The position numbers were made by a program, and so were the translations under genes. A model generated the notes under the pieces. The model was not told the origin of the DNA. It ran no database searches and saw only the letters and a list, made by a program, of their open reading frames with translations. This document shows, piece after piece, positions 9,595 through 21,020 of a stretch of DNA of 64,000 nucleotides (positions are counted from its first letter, which is position 1; the number at the start of each line of letters is the position of its first letter). The stretch comes from Idiomarinaceae bacterium (GTDB taxonomy: Bacteria; Pseudomonadota; Gammaproteobacteria; Enterobacterales; Alteromonadaceae), in NCBI GenBank assembly GCA_002685255.1, contig NYWU01000021.1, forward strand, positions 1-64,000, read 5' to 3'.

Positions 9595-10794
9595 ATGAAA
9601 CGCGCCATTGTTGTGGTACTCGACTCTTTTGGATTAGGTGAAGCCCCCGATGCCTCAGAGTTTGGCGATGCGGGTGCAGACACCTTGGGCCATATCGCTG
9701 AGCATCAAGCTCGTAATAATCAGCCACTCAAAGTGCCTCAGATGGCTCAGTTAGGACTATGGCATGCGCACGCGGGAGCCACTCATAAGCAACTTGTGGA
9801 GCTCGGTGACATGACCGTTAACGGACTTTACGGTTGGGCAGCAGAACGTTCATCGGGTAAAGACACGCCGTCGGGGCATTGGGAGTTGATGGGACTGCCC
9901 GTGCATTATGATTGGGGCTATTTCTTAGATAAACAAAATAGCTTTCCCGATAAATTGTTGCAGCAATTATGTGAGCAAGCTCAACTGACCGGTGTGCTGG
10001 GTAATTGCCATGCCTCAGGTACACAGATTATTGAGCAATGGGGTGAGCAACATCAGCGCTCACACCAGCCGATCGTTTACACATCGGCGGACTCAGTATT
10101 TCAAATTGCGGCTCATGAAGAATCGTTTGGATTAGAGCGTTTATATCAGGTATGCGAAATTGCTCGCAACTTAGTGGACGAATATAACATCGGACGAGTT
10201 ATTGCGCGCCCGTTTATCGGTGATAGTACTACGGGGTATGTGCGTACCAGTCATCGTCGAGATTATGCGACACCGCCTCATGGTAAGACACTGCTTGATC
10301 ATGTCATTGCCGGTGGGGGTGAAGTTCATGCGGTTGGGAAAATTAGTGATATATTCGCAGGTCGGGGGATCAGTGCTAGTTATAAAGCCAGCGATACATC
10401 GGCTTTGGTTGATAAGACATTGGAACTGATGCAAACCCAACAGCAGGACAAGTGCCTTATTTTTACTAATCTAGTCGCTTTCGACACACTTTACGGTCAT
10501 CGTAGGGATGTTGCCGGTTATGCTCAGGAGCTCGAAGCTTTTGATACGAGGTTGGCTGAGTTGATACAGGCGATGCAACCTGATGACTTACTGGTACTGA
10601 CGGCGGATCACGGTTGCGACCCGACGTGGCCTGGCAGTGATCATACTCGCGAGTTTGTGCCGTTGCTCTGCTACAGCCCTCGTTTGAAGAGCGGCAGCTT
10701 AGGTCAGCGCCAAAGCTTTGCTGATTTAGGGCAAACGTTGGCACATTGGTTGGGGGTTGATGCCACCGAGAGTGGCATCAACATGTTTGATTAA
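9595..10794 (+). CDS. deoB: Phosphopentomutase
   Basis: [46 protein letters not shown]. Confidence 0.96.
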   Translation: MKRAIVVVLDSFGLGEAPDASEFGDAGADTLGHIAEHQARNNQPLKVPQMAQLGLWHAHAGATHKQLVELGDMTVNGLYGWAAERSSGKDTPSGHWELMGLPVHYDWGYFLDKQNSFPDKLLQQLCEQAQLTGVLGNCHASGTQIIEQWGEQHQRSHQPIVYTSADSVFQIAAHEESFGLERLYQVCEIARNLVDEYNIGRVIARPFIGDSTTGYVRTSHRRDYATPPHGKTLLDHVIAGGGEVHAVGKISDIFAGRGISASYKASDTSALVDKTLELMQTQQQDKCLIFTNLVAFDTLYGHRRDVAGYAQELEAFDTRLAELIQAMQPDDLLVLTADHGCDPTWPGSDHTREFVPLLCYSPRLKSGSLGQRQSFADLGQTLAHWLGVDATESGINMFD

Positions 10795-12515
10795 TCGACT
10801 TTGTAACGTTTGACTAACTGTTCGAGACGTTGCGCGGTATCAGTCAGCTCGCCCATGGTGTCGCCCGCCTCGCGTGTGCCTTGCGCGGTTCGTTCAGCGA
10901 TTTCGACGATAGTGGACATATTTTGATCGATCGTTTGTGAAACTGACGTTTGTTCTTCCGCGGCTGTTGCAATTTGAGCATTCTGCGAGTTGATGGTGTT
11001 CACCGCTTCTAGTACTTGTTTTAATGATTGCTCTACTTCGCCCGCTCGTTCAACGCTTTGACTGCTACCTTCGCGTATCGCTCCCATAACGTCAGACACC
11101 TGATTACTGCTTAATTGCAGTTGATCAATCATCTGCTCAATTTCATGTGTGCTGTCTTGAGTGCGTTTAGCCAGGGTTCTTACTTCATCCGCGACAACTG
11201 CAAAGCCTCTTCCCGCTTCGCCTGCGCGCGCCGACTCGATGGCGGCGTTGAGCGCTAATAAATTAGTTTGATCAGCAATAGAGCGAATTACGTCAAGTAC
11301 GCCGCCAATCTGAGCCGATTGATTGGCGAGGTTGTCTACTGAATGACTACCACGCTCGACTTTATCTGCTAATCCATGAATCACGCTAACGGCCTGTTTT
11401 AATAAGCTTGACGCGTCATAAACAAGTTTTTCAGCGTTTTCAGCCGCCCCGGACGCTTCAGAGGCGCTCGCTGCAACTTGCTGAGAGGCTGCCGCGAGCT
11501 CATTAATAGCGGTTGCCACCTGTTCGCTCTCTAGCTGTTGTTCGCCAACGCCGTCTTGAGCTTGCTGAAGTACACCCGACAATTGTTGTGTTGACTCATT
11601 AACCATGGATGCAGATTCGCGCACGCGCACTATTAAATCAGAGACTTGATCACCGAAACGATTAAAAGCGGCGCCTAAATCAGCTAACTCATCATGGCTA
11701 TCCGTTGCTAAGCGACGTGTTAAGTCACCATCGCCTGTAGCGATTTCATCCATAGCTGCTAATGCTTTAGCGAGTGGTCGCGTGATACTGCGCACTACGG
11801 TCAGAGCGATAAACGCGGTAATTAATAGTGCAATGATGCTAGCCAATAAGGTTTGCCAAAGCGCGTCGGCTATTGAGTCTTGTACATTACCTTCGAGTGC
11901 GGCTGCACGTTGTTGTAAGCCTTCAACCCAGAATCCGGTTCCGATAACCCAATCCCACGCTTCAATGTATTCCGCATAGCCAAGCTTGGGTGCGACACGT
12001 TTATTATTATTTTGCCAATCATAAGCGACATAGCCACCACCGTTTTTCGCTGCTTTAATTAAATCACGAATAAGGTAAACGCCATTTGGATCCTGAAAGT
12101 CATAAAGGTCACGCCCATTGAGCCCTTGATTAACACCGTGTGCCACATTAATGCCATCTGAGTCATAAACAAAAAGGTAGCCCACGTCGCCAGAGTCATC
12201 AAAGCGCAGTTGTTCTATGATTTGTTTCGCGCGCGCTTGTCGTTCAGCGAGTGAACCTAGTGATGGATCGTCAACTAGGTGTTGAATCGATGACCGTGCT
12301 AAGGCAAGGTAATTTGATAAAGAGTTGCGCGCATCTTTCTGCATCTGTTCGGTAAACTGGTCTACTGCCGCGTCACCGATGTTATTCGATTGCTGAAAGT
12401 TAAACCAAGTAAGAAAGATGGCAATTAATGCCGGCGGTACGAGTGCCAAAATAAATACTTTAGCGCGAATATTGAATCTCATGGGCGTTTCACTTTTATT
12501 GGAATGACTTTTCAA
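10791..12515 (-). CDS. Methyl-accepting chemotaxis protein (Cache-type sensor, HAMP, signalling domain)
   Basis: [44 protein letters not shown] hairpin tip; sCache-like [29 protein letters not shown]. Confidence 0.93.
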   Translation of the reverse strand: MKSHSNKSETPMRFNIRAKVFILALVPPALIAIFLTWFNFQQSNNIGDAAVDQFTEQMQKDARNSLSNYLALARSSIQHLVDDPSLGSLAERQARAKQIIEQLRFDDSGDVGYLFVYDSDGINVAHGVNQGLNGRDLYDFQDPNGVYLIRDLIKAAKNGGGYVAYDWQNNNKRVAPKLGYAEYIEAWDWVIGTGFWVEGLQQRAAALEGNVQDSIADALWQTLLASIIALLITAFIALTVVRSITRPLAKALAAMDEIATGDGDLTRRLATDSHDELADLGAAFNRFGDQVSDLIVRVRESASMVNESTQQLSGVLQQAQDGVGEQQLESEQVATAINELAAASQQVAASASEASGAAENAEKLVYDASSLLKQAVSVIHGLADKVERGSHSVDNLANQSAQIGGVLDVIRSIADQTNLLALNAAIESARAGEAGRGFAVVADEVRTLAKRTQDSTHEIEQMIDQLQLSSNQVSDVMGAIREGSSQSVERAGEVEQSLKQVLEAVNTINSQNAQIATAAEEQTSVSQTIDQNMSTIVEIAERTAQGTREAGDTMGELTDTAQRLEQLVKRYKVD

Positions 12516-12666
12516 ATTCTATAATAGACGATTGAGAGCCTCACTAAGACATTTGTCTTGGTTTAGTGAAAAACCTGTAAACTCTGAGTCGCCTCTCGGC
12601 ATTGTTTCTAGCGCGTAAATCAGCGAAAATACTCCCTTTAAATCGGCCGATATGCGAGAAAGTTAA

Positions 12667-14265
12667 ATGTCAGATGTGAGCGTCGCGAAACAAATTAAGC
12701 AAGAGGTAGATAAACGTCGTACCTTTGCCATAATTTCCCACCCGGATGCTGGTAAAACCACCATCACAGAAAAAGTGCTTTTGCATGGTCAACAGATTCA
12801 AAAAGCGGGCACGGTGAAAGGAAAAAAATCGGGTCAGCACGCGAAATCTGACTGGATGGAAATGGAACAGGAGCGGGGCATTTCTGTGACCACCTCGGTG
12901 ATGCAGTTTCCTTATCACTCTTCGCTGGTCAACTTGTTAGATACACCAGGGCACGAAGACTTCTCGGAGGATACTTATCGTACACTTACAGCCGTAGATT
13001 CATGTCTGATGGTGATTGATGGTGCTAAGGGTGTTGAGGACCGCACCATCAAATTAATGGAGGTGACGCGGTTACGCGATACGCCGATCATTACGTTCAT
13101 GAACAAACTCGACCGTGACATACGTGATCCTTTGGAGTTATTGGATGAGGTCGAAGATGTTTTAAAAATTATGTGTGCACCCATCACTTGGCCGATCGGC
13201 TCAGGGAAAAACTTCAAAGGTGTTTATCACTTGTTACGTGACGAGACGATCCTCTATAAAACCGGTCAAGGTCACATGATTCAAGATGTCGATATTATCA
13301 AAGGCCTTGATAATCCAGAACTCGACCAGCGCTTAGGTGTATGGGCGGACGAGTTACGCGAGCAAATTGAATTAGTGAATGGTGCGTCGAACCCGTTCGA
13401 TAAAGAAATGTTCCTTGCGGGCGAGTTGACCCCGGTATTTTTTGGTACGGCATTGGGTAACTTTGGCGTTGACCACATGCTTGATGGTCTCGTTGATTGG
13501 GCACCAAAACCTCAACCACGCGAGACCGATGAAGGCGAAGCCGTTGCTGCAGAAAATGCTGGCTTTTCTGGTTTTGTCTTTAAGATACAGGCGAACATGG
13601 ATCCGCGTCACCGAGATCGGGTGGCGTTTTTGAGAATTGTGTCGGGTAAATACGAAAAAGGCATGAAAATGAAGCAAGTACGCACAGGAAAAGACGTGCG
13701 TATTAGTGATGCATTGACGTTTTTAGCGGGGGATCGTGCTCATGTCGAAGAGGCTTATCCAGGCGATATTATTGGTTTGCATAACCATGGCACGATTCAG
13801 ATTGGCGATACGTTCACCAGCGGTTCTGACTTTAAGTTTAGTGGTATTCCTAACTTTGCTCCCGAGCTATTCCGCCGTATCCGATTAAAAGATCCACTCA
13901 AGCAGAAACAGCTATTAAAAGGGCTCGTTCAGCTATCAGAAGAGGGGGCCGTGCAGGTGTTTCGTCCGCTGATTAGTAACGACTTGATTGTAGGGGCTGT
14001 GGGTGTGCTGCAGTTTGATGTTGTGGTGCACCGACTTAAAACCGAGTATAAAGTGGATGCAATGTATGAAAACATCAATGTCGCCACGGCTCGCTGGGTC
14101 TCCGGTGATGAACGCAAAGTAGACGAGTTTCGCCGTAAAGCGGAAGCTAACTTGGCGCTTGATGGCGGTGATAATCTAACCTACATCGCACCGACTATGG
14201 TGAACTTGAGTTTGGCGGAAGAACGCTATCCTGATATCACGTTTAGCCATACGCGCGAACACTAA
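12667..14265 (+). CDS. prfC: Peptide chain release factor 3
   Basis: [58 protein letters not shown]. Confidence 0.97.
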   Translation: MSDVSVAKQIKQEVDKRRTFAIISHPDAGKTTITEKVLLHGQQIQKAGTVKGKKSGQHAKSDWMEMEQERGISVTTSVMQFPYHSSLVNLLDTPGHEDFSEDTYRTLTAVDSCLMVIDGAKGVEDRTIKLMEVTRLRDTPIITFMNKLDRDIRDPLELLDEVEDVLKIMCAPITWPIGSGKNFKGVYHLLRDETILYKTGQGHMIQDVDIIKGLDNPELDQRLGVWADELREQIELVNGASNPFDKEMFLAGELTPVFFGTALGNFGVDHMLDGLVDWAPKPQPRETDEGEAVAAENAGFSGFVFKIQANMDPRHRDRVAFLRIVSGKYEKGMKMKQVRTGKDVRISDALTFLAGDRAHVEEAYPGDIIGLHNHGTIQIGDTFTSGSDFKFSGIPNFAPELFRRIRLKDPLKQKQLLKGLVQLSEEGAVQVFRPLISNDLIVGAVGVLQFDVVVHRLKTEYKVDAMYENINVATARWVSGDERKVDEFRRKAEANLALDGGDNLTYIAPTMVNLSLAEERYPDITFSHTREH

Positions 14266-14270
14266 TCGTT

Positions 14271-15044
14271 ATGCCTCTTTACGACACCCACTGTCACTTG
14301 GATTTCGCTGCCTTTGACAACGACCGCGAACAGGTCGTTGCGGCAGCTCAAGCGCGGGGTGTCGATCGTTTTATGTTGCTCGGTGTCACAACGCAGCAAT
14401 GGCCAAAACTCATCAACGTGTGCCAACAGTTTTCTGCTGAGTTTCGGTTTTCGCTCGGGTTGCATCCCTACTTCATCGCGCAACATGAGGTCGAGCATGT
14501 GAAAAACTTGGCTAACTGCTTCGAGTCGTTGTCGGGAGTTGCCCAAGCGCAATGCAAGGCGATAGGTGAGATCGGTTTAGATGCCACCTGTGCGAAACCT
14601 GAGCTTCAACGTTCATTGCTCGATAAGCAACTCGGTTTAGCGGTGGATTATCAGCTACCAGTCATTTTACATCATCGCAAGACCTTAGATGAGCTTTTAA
14701 AAGCAGCACGGAACGCCGGCGTCCAGCGTGGTGTGGTGCATGCATTTTCGGGCAGTTACGAGCAAGCTATCGCGTGGGTTGAGCAAGGTTTCAAGCTCGG
14801 TGTAGGCGGCACTATCACTTACCCAAGAGCGAAGAAAACGCGTGATGCCATCACTCGCATCGGTGTTGAGCATTTAGTATTAGAAACGGACGCACCTGAT
14901 ATGCCAATCTGCGGTTATCAAGGTCAACGGAATGAGCCTCAACGAGTCACGCTGGTGCTCGATAGTTTGGCTGAGTTATTGCAGGAATCACCGAAAGAAC
15001 TGTCTTCTGTGCTTTGGCAAAATAGTCTAGCATTGTTCAACTAA
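14271..15044 (+). CDS. TatD family hydrolase (YjjV-like)
   Basis: DTHCHLDF, GEIGLDA, HAFSGSYEQA, LETDAPD motifs. Confidence 0.92.
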   Translation: MPLYDTHCHLDFAAFDNDREQVVAAAQARGVDRFMLLGVTTQQWPKLINVCQQFSAEFRFSLGLHPYFIAQHEVEHVKNLANCFESLSGVAQAQCKAIGEIGLDATCAKPELQRSLLDKQLGLAVDYQLPVILHHRKTLDELLKAARNAGVQRGVVHAFSGSYEQAIAWVEQGFKLGVGGTITYPRAKKTRDAITRIGVEHLVLETDAPDMPICGYQGQRNEPQRVTLVLDSLAELLQESPKELSSVLWQNSLALFN

Positions 15045-15684
15045 GATACTTTTTGCGTTGCTTTTTAACCCAGCGCCTATCGCGGATGCGATTAAACCCA
15101 AGTACTATCATCCCTCCCGTTACTAACGCCAGTAAGAGTAAGGTTTTTCCCTGAGCGGTCAAGTTGACCAATGTCTGCTGACTTGATCTGAGTACCTGCT
15201 GCTTGTCGAATATGACTTGCAAATAACCTTGATTGAGGGAGCTCTCCCCAATGGGTTGAATAAAGATCCAAGGTTCGGGTCGGGGAGCGGGGTAATCAAT
15301 GACCGAATAAGACTCACCGATGGTTAGCTCGTTTACGCCCGTAGCACTTTTTAGTGCAACACTTAAAACCGAGGGACGATTTTCTAGCGATGTTGCAAGT
15401 TGACGCAAACCCTCTTGATTGCCGTTGGCAATAAATACTTGAGCCGCAGATGCCGTTTGCTCGAGAACAAAGTTCAACTGTTGTCGCGTATTTCGTTCAA
15501 GTTGTTGTTGCGCTTGGTTCGTGGCAATATTCCAAATACTGTACATCAATACTAATAACGCGGCAGCGGCGAGAAAGCGCAGCAGCCTTTTAAACGCGAG
15601 CCGAGTTAAGCGTTGCAACTTAGCCGCAGGAAAGCGGTCCATTAGCTCACTTAGCGTGTGTTTTGGCAGTGCGTTATGCTTCAC
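15037..15684 (-). CDS. YtjB/Smp-like membrane protein
   Basis: N- and C-terminal TM segments; divergent from serB as in enterobacterial ytjB-serB. Confidence 0.75.
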   Translation of the reverse strand: MKHNALPKHTLSELMDRFPAAKLQRLTRLAFKRLLRFLAAAALLVLMYSIWNIATNQAQQQLERNTRQQLNFVLEQTASAAQVFIANGNQEGLRQLATSLENRPSVLSVALKSATGVNELTIGESYSVIDYPAPRPEPWIFIQPIGESSLNQGYLQVIFDKQQVLRSSQQTLVNLTAQGKTLLLLALVTGGMIVLGFNRIRDRRWVKKQRKKYLS

Positions 15685-15719
15685 TCGTGGATACCTATTC
15701 CAGCCATTAAGGAACCTCT

Positions 15720-16361
15720 ATGCTAAACCATTCTGGGTTGATTGTCTTTGATATGGACTCAACCTTGATTTCAATTGAGTGTATCGATGAAATTGCGAAC
15801 TTGCTAGGGCAGCGTGACGCGGTAGCAGCGATTACTGAGCAAGCGATGCGTGGCGAAATCGATTTCGCCACCAGTCTTACGCAACGTGTAGCGCTGTTAG
15901 AAGGTATCGATGTTTCGCTGTTCAATAGGTTGTTTACTCCCATTCCGTTTACTCAGGGAGCGCAGGCTCTAATTGATTACTGTAAGTCGAAGCACTGGTA
16001 TTGCGTAGTAGTATCGGGCGGTTTTACTTGGTTTACAGGGCGCGTTGCAGAACAGCTGGGCTTGGATATGCACGTGGCTAACGAGCTCGAAATCCACAAT
16101 GGTAAGTTGACAGGGAAGGTATCGGGAGCCATCGTTGACGGGCACAAAAAGGCACAGGTACTTCAGAGTTTGAGGCAGCAATTACCAGCTAATGCGCCCG
16201 TTGTCGCCGTCGGCGACGGTGCTAATGACCAGTGGATGTTACAAGCTGCGGATCTCGGTGTTGCTTTCTGCGCCAAACCCGTGCTGCAAGAGGTGGCAGA
16301 TGTCAGCGTCTCGCAACCCGATTTGGCACTGATTATTAATGAATTGAAAGGTCGTTTTTGA
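15720..16361 (+). CDS. serB: Phosphoserine phosphatase
   Basis: VFDMDSTLISIECIDEIA, VSGGFTWF, VGDGANDQWML. Confidence 0.94.
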   Translation: MLNHSGLIVFDMDSTLISIECIDEIANLLGQRDAVAAITEQAMRGEIDFATSLTQRVALLEGIDVSLFNRLFTPIPFTQGAQALIDYCKSKHWYCVVVSGGFTWFTGRVAEQLGLDMHVANELEIHNGKLTGKVSGAIVDGHKKAQVLQSLRQQLPANAPVVAVGDGANDQWMLQAADLGVAFCAKPVLQEVADVSVSQPDLALIINELKGRF

Positions 16362-16363
16362 AC

Positions 16364-18835
16364 CTATGCTGGTAGCCACTCTTGTAGGCGTTTAACGGCT
16401 GTTTCTCGCAACGACTCCGATAGTTGTAAGCCCTGCATGAGTAAGGACGTTACACTGTAGCTATCAGCAACGCCGAAGACACTATCTAACTGCTGTTCAA
16501 CCCGATCAACTTTGTACTGGGCATAAGCGGCTAAGTATTGCATTTCTGCCTCAACGAACTGCCTATCTGGGCGCCCCGTCCGGCTAAGCTCGACATTGAC
16601 AGCGATGATGGTGTCATGCAGCAATGCTTGTGTAACGCAATGTTCAACATTGTCTAACGACAACTTGTCCAAATCAAAGTGCGTCATTTCAATCGTGCGT
16701 CGGTGGGCTTCATCCCAACCAAGTTGAAAAATGAGCAGGCTTTTGTGCGGAGACTCGCTGCGATCGACGCGAGTTAACCAAGACATCCATTCCTCGAACA
16801 AGTCGCTATGGTTAAGTAACTCGGTTAACTGTCCTTTCGGCAGTACGTTAGATGACAGTTGCAGTAATCGGCTCCAATCGGTTACGTGGGGCGGAATCCC
16901 TACGCGTCCGAGATAATGCTGCTGGTGCTTCGATTGATAGAAAAATAATGGCACAGCGCTCGCTGCATCACAGTATAAATTACGAAGCCCCAGCTCGAAC
17001 CCTTTTAAAGAGGTGTTTTCGTATATTCTAGGTAACTGAGCCCGTTTTTCCTGAATAAAACCAGTCAGGAAGTGAGCCGTTGCTTGTGAAGAACCGTCTT
17101 TGTCTAATTTAAGGTTAAAGGTGGTATGCGAGTCATCCGCATTAACGATTTGATATTGAATGTCAGTGAGCGGCTCATTTTTGTAATGCTGCTTTAACTG
17201 AGTAAAGCTGACACGCATTTCTGAACGACTTTCACCCGGGATCGGCTCGTCCACTTGCACACGTAAACCTTGATTAGAAATATCGAGTACCATGCCATCG
17301 CGGATAATAGAACCACTTCTTACACGACAGCGACTGCGCAAATGGTATCTTTGTTCGTTTCGTAAGTCGACGAACTCCAATTTAATTGCCTGCGATCGGT
17401 GGGGCAGTGAGGGCGGATGAACAAAAGCACGGAGCTTACTTAATTCATCTTTATCGTAATCTTGCCCACATAGCGGTCGAACCATATCAGTGACGTTATC
17501 GAGTGTTGCTACATAATCAACAGCAGCTAACGCTTGTTGAATGTCGGCGGAAAATGGCTGTTCGCGTGCGGGTAAATTGATGTGCTGAGGAACTGCCTGT
17601 GGGCGCCAGGCATTGTCAGATTTCACCGATGAGAGGCTAATCCGAAACGCCTGAAAGGACGATTTTTGAGCTGCGAAAGCGGTAAAGGTATCCCATAAGT
17701 CGTTCTTTTCTAACTCCTCCACCAAGGCGGAATAGAAGTAAACCTTTCCCTTTGCCGTAATATTAAACGTCAGGATCGTAAGTTCGCAGGATTCGTTTCG
17801 TTGCAGTTTATTTATCATAAACTGGCTACGACGTTTGTTCAGAAGTGCACCAATAGCCAGTTCATTAGTTTCTGTGTACCAGTGCGCGAGCGTATCTTCG
17901 TTATTTTCAGTAGTAAGCACATACTTACAGATTAGCTCCCGCGTATGAGCTTTAAGGAACAATGTCAGGCGACTCATACGAGGTAGATAAAACTGTTCGT
18001 GCGCTTTATTAACTAAAGCGATTTCAGTGTTATCGGTGTTGACCTTATAGCGCCGTTTGTAACCACTAATAAAGCGTGAAATGAAGGCATCAAACTCGGT
18101 ATTTTCATCATCCTCTGCGCGCTTGAGTGAAATGTAAGTGCGCTTATTGGCGCTTAGCACTTCGGTGATAATGTAGTGAATCGGCACATTGGGGTCGAGC
18201 GTGAACTCTTTTGCAAAGCCAGTAAAATAAACTTTTACGCGCTGCCCATTGGATACGGGCATCTGCGTGCGATCCACGCGAACTCTGAGCCCCCCTTGCG
18301 AAATGTTATTAGTTACGGCTCGACAGGGTTGCTCGCCGAAAGGCTCGACTTGGACTTCAACGGTGTAATTCATCCGTTCTTCGTCGCGGTAGGGATAAAA
18401 GCCGAGTTTAAATTGTTCAAACTCTGTCTTTGTATCACTGCTTGCCGAGGATGTGGCTGTTCCTATTTGCTCAGCTTTTTGTTGCTCATACATCACGCGG
18501 TAGTTATTTTCCGCCTGCATGATGCGTTCGTAAGTATCTTGGGTAAATACACCGTTATACTCCTTGAGTCCACGCTCAAAAATATCGCGCGCAACATCGT
18601 CAAGGTAGTGAATCCGTCCACGGTGCTCAAATCTCAGGCATTCTCCGTCGACACGCTTTCTTAAATCGAGTGTGCGGGCACAAGGACTTGTTAAACGCCT
18701 CACCTCTGAGCGCACTTTAAACTTGCTCGGGCCGTCGAGAGTGGCAGTTAGCGAGCTAAAGTGTTTTTCAAAATCGTCATCAAGAGCAACAAGTTTGAGT
18801 TGGTCGATCAGCGGTGTTAATTGTAAGTTCGGCAT
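16364..18835 (-). CDS. Large protein with two PilZ-type c-di-GMP-binding motifs
   Basis: RDEER...NNISQGG and RNEQR...LDISNQG motifs (RxxxR plus D/NxSxxG) in one 823-aa ORF. Confidence 0.85.
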   Translation of the reverse strand: MPNLQLTPLIDQLKLVALDDDFEKHFSSLTATLDGPSKFKVRSEVRRLTSPCARTLDLRKRVDGECLRFEHRGRIHYLDDVARDIFERGLKEYNGVFTQDTYERIMQAENNYRVMYEQQKAEQIGTATSSASSDTKTEFEQFKLGFYPYRDEERMNYTVEVQVEPFGEQPCRAVTNNISQGGLRVRVDRTQMPVSNGQRVKVYFTGFAKEFTLDPNVPIHYIITEVLSANKRTYISLKRAEDDENTEFDAFISRFISGYKRRYKVNTDNTEIALVNKAHEQFYLPRMSRLTLFLKAHTRELICKYVLTTENNEDTLAHWYTETNELAIGALLNKRRSQFMINKLQRNESCELTILTFNITAKGKVYFYSALVEELEKNDLWDTFTAFAAQKSSFQAFRISLSSVKSDNAWRPQAVPQHINLPAREQPFSADIQQALAAVDYVATLDNVTDMVRPLCGQDYDKDELSKLRAFVHPPSLPHRSQAIKLEFVDLRNEQRYHLRSRCRVRSGSIIRDGMVLDISNQGLRVQVDEPIPGESRSEMRVSFTQLKQHYKNEPLTDIQYQIVNADDSHTTFNLKLDKDGSSQATAHFLTGFIQEKRAQLPRIYENTSLKGFELGLRNLYCDAASAVPLFFYQSKHQQHYLGRVGIPPHVTDWSRLLQLSSNVLPKGQLTELLNHSDLFEEWMSWLTRVDRSESPHKSLLIFQLGWDEAHRRTIEMTHFDLDKLSLDNVEHCVTQALLHDTIIAVNVELSRTGRPDRQFVEAEMQYLAAYAQYKVDRVEQQLDSVFGVADSYSVTSLLMQGLQLSESLRETAVKRLQEWLPA

Positions 18836-18898
18836 TCTTCTCGATTATATTTATAATGATGAGCTTAACTGACAGCATCATAGAACGAGAGCAGTGAC

Positions 18899-20263
18899 AT
18901 GGCAAAGACAAAAACAGCGTATGTATGCACGGATTGCGGTGCCGACTTTCCACGATGGGTAGGGCAATGCAGCGAATGTAAGGCGTGGAATACGGTATCT
19001 GAAGTGCGTTTAGGAGCGAGTAAAGCAAGTGCACCGAGCGCGCGCAGCGGATTCGCAGGGATTACGCAAGCCAAGGTCACCACATTAAATGAGGTTTCTC
19101 TTGAGGAGGTGCCACGCTTTAGCTCAACCTTTAAAGAATTCGATCGAGTACTTGGTGGTGGTGTGGTTCCCGGCTCTGCTATATTAATCGGGGGCTCCCC
19201 AGGCGCTGGTAAAAGTACCCTATTATTGCAAACGCTGTGTCGCCTTGCTGGGAGTATGAAAGCGCTATACGTGACAGGCGAAGAGTCGTTGCAGCAAGTT
19301 GCCATGCGAGCAAAGCGACTCGGTTTGCCCATGGATAAGTTGCGTATGCTCGCCGAAACCTCGGTCGAAACCATTTGTCAGCTCGCTGATCAGGAAAAGC
19401 CGCAGTTGATGGTTATCGACTCAATACAGGTGATGCATTTAGATGACATTGCTTCGGCCCCCGGGAGTGTATCGCAGGTGCGCGAGTCCGCCGCTTTTCT
19501 CACGCGCTATGCGAAACAAAAAGGCGTTGCCATCATTATGGTCGGACATGTCACCAAGGATGGTTCACTAGCGGGGCCTAAGGTTTTAGAGCACTGTATT
19601 GACTGCTCGGTGATTTTAGACGGATCGGCGGATAGCCGTTACCGTACGTTACGAGGTACTAAAAACCGTTTCGGCGCGGTGAATGAGCTAGGGGTCTTTG
19701 CCATGACAGGCAATGGATTAAAAGAAGTTTCTAATCCGTCAGCTATTTTTCTACAGCGCGGCGAGGAGCAGGGTAATGGCTCGGTGGTGACGGTCATTTG
19801 GGAAGGGACTCGACCTCTTTTGGTAGAGATTCAAGCGCTCGTAGATTACTCCGCACTGGCAAACCCGCGCCGCGTTGCAGTTGGTTTGGAAGCAACCCGA
19901 CTCGCCTTGCTGTTGGCCGTATTACATCGTCACGGGGGACTGCACGTCTCTGATCAAGATGTGTTTGTTAACGTGGTGGGTGGGGTAAAAGTGTCTGAGA
20001 CGTCGGCCGACTTAGCGCTTATGCTCGCCATCGTATCGAGCTTTAAAGGTGAGCCTTTAGCACGGGAGTTAATTATTCTGGGTGAAGTTGGGTTAGCGGG
20101 TGAAATAAGACCCGTGCCGAATGGCCAGGAGCGCCTCAATGAAGCAGCCAAACACGGCTTCAAGCGCGCGATTGTACCGCATGGTAACGCACCTAAGCAG
20201 GCGATCGACGGAATGCAAGTCACACCCGTTAAGAATCTGCAGGAAGCGCTCGATGCGATTTAA
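18899..20263 (+). CDS. radA: DNA repair protein RadA
   Basis: CxxC zinc motif, GGSPGAGKSTLLLQ Walker A, KNRFG motif, Lon-like C-terminus. Confidence 0.97.
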   Translation: MAKTKTAYVCTDCGADFPRWVGQCSECKAWNTVSEVRLGASKASAPSARSGFAGITQAKVTTLNEVSLEEVPRFSSTFKEFDRVLGGGVVPGSAILIGGSPGAGKSTLLLQTLCRLAGSMKALYVTGEESLQQVAMRAKRLGLPMDKLRMLAETSVETICQLADQEKPQLMVIDSIQVMHLDDIASAPGSVSQVRESAAFLTRYAKQKGVAIIMVGHVTKDGSLAGPKVLEHCIDCSVILDGSADSRYRTLRGTKNRFGAVNELGVFAMTGNGLKEVSNPSAIFLQRGEEQGNGSVVTVIWEGTRPLLVEIQALVDYSALANPRRVAVGLEATRLALLLAVLHRHGGLHVSDQDVFVNVVGGVKVSETSADLALMLAIVSSFKGEPLARELIILGEVGLAGEIRPVPNGQERLNEAAKHGFKRAIVPHGNAPKQAIDGMQVTPVKNLQEALDAI

Positions 20264-21020
20264 AGGGCTTGCCGTATGCCTTGTTGTCATATTCTCGGTC
20301 TCGGCAGACGCTTCTTCTCGCTGGGTCAGTTTAAATCAATGCCTCGATTATTTGCTAACTGACTGGGCACCCGGGCAGGTGGTTGGGATTACGGGGCTCG
20401 ATGAGGCACTAATTACTTCGACACATCGCGCCCACTTTGGACGTTTAGAGAACATTTTGCGTTTACAGCCTGATCGCGTGTTTGCAACAGAGTACAATAA
20501 TCCAAAATTGATTCGGCTGTTACGTCAGTATACTGAAGTCGAGGTATTACCGCAGCCCAGTAGTTTGGCGCGATATCATGAATGGATAGCACAACTGAGC
20601 CAATATGCTCAGTTAGCGCCTCATGCGCACGCTCACAAACAGCAGTTAGAGCAAGCAATGAGGCGCGCGCATCAGACTCCGCAAGATGTCATTATACTGA
20701 TGCCTAACCAGTTTAGTTGGGGAGCGGCGAGTTGGGCTGATGAATTAATTAATGCGATGCACTGGAATAATTTAGCCGCACCTTTTGGCAAAAATCTCGT
20801 TTCTTTAACGCTTGAGAATGTGATAAGGCTGGCGCCTGATCGCTATTTGTTGGAAGGTTTTAGCAATGCCAATTATGCATTGGCCAATGAATGGCTTTAC
20901 CATCCGTTATTGCAACAACAGTTAAAGACAACACCGACTCACCAAATTCCGTCACGGCTTTCGTCGTGTCCAGTGGTGTTTGCTGAAGATTATTTGAAAG
21001 CCATTCAAGGAGTGCTATGA
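20253..21020 (+). CDS. ABC transporter substrate-binding protein, cobalamin/BtuF-like
   Basis: RWVSLNQCLDYLLTDWAPGQVVGIT fold; first gene of btuFCD-like set; ATG 20253 overlaps radA stop. Confidence 0.8.
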   Translation: MRFKGLAVCLVVIFSVSADASSRWVSLNQCLDYLLTDWAPGQVVGITGLDEALITSTHRAHFGRLENILRLQPDRVFATEYNNPKLIRLLRQYTEVEVLPQPSSLARYHEWIAQLSQYAQLAPHAHAHKQQLEQAMRRAHQTPQDVIILMPNQFSWGAASWADELINAMHWNNLAAPFGKNLVSLTLENVIRLAPDRYLLEGFSNANYALANEWLYHPLLQQQLKTTPTHQIPSRLSSCPVVFAEDYLKAIQGVL

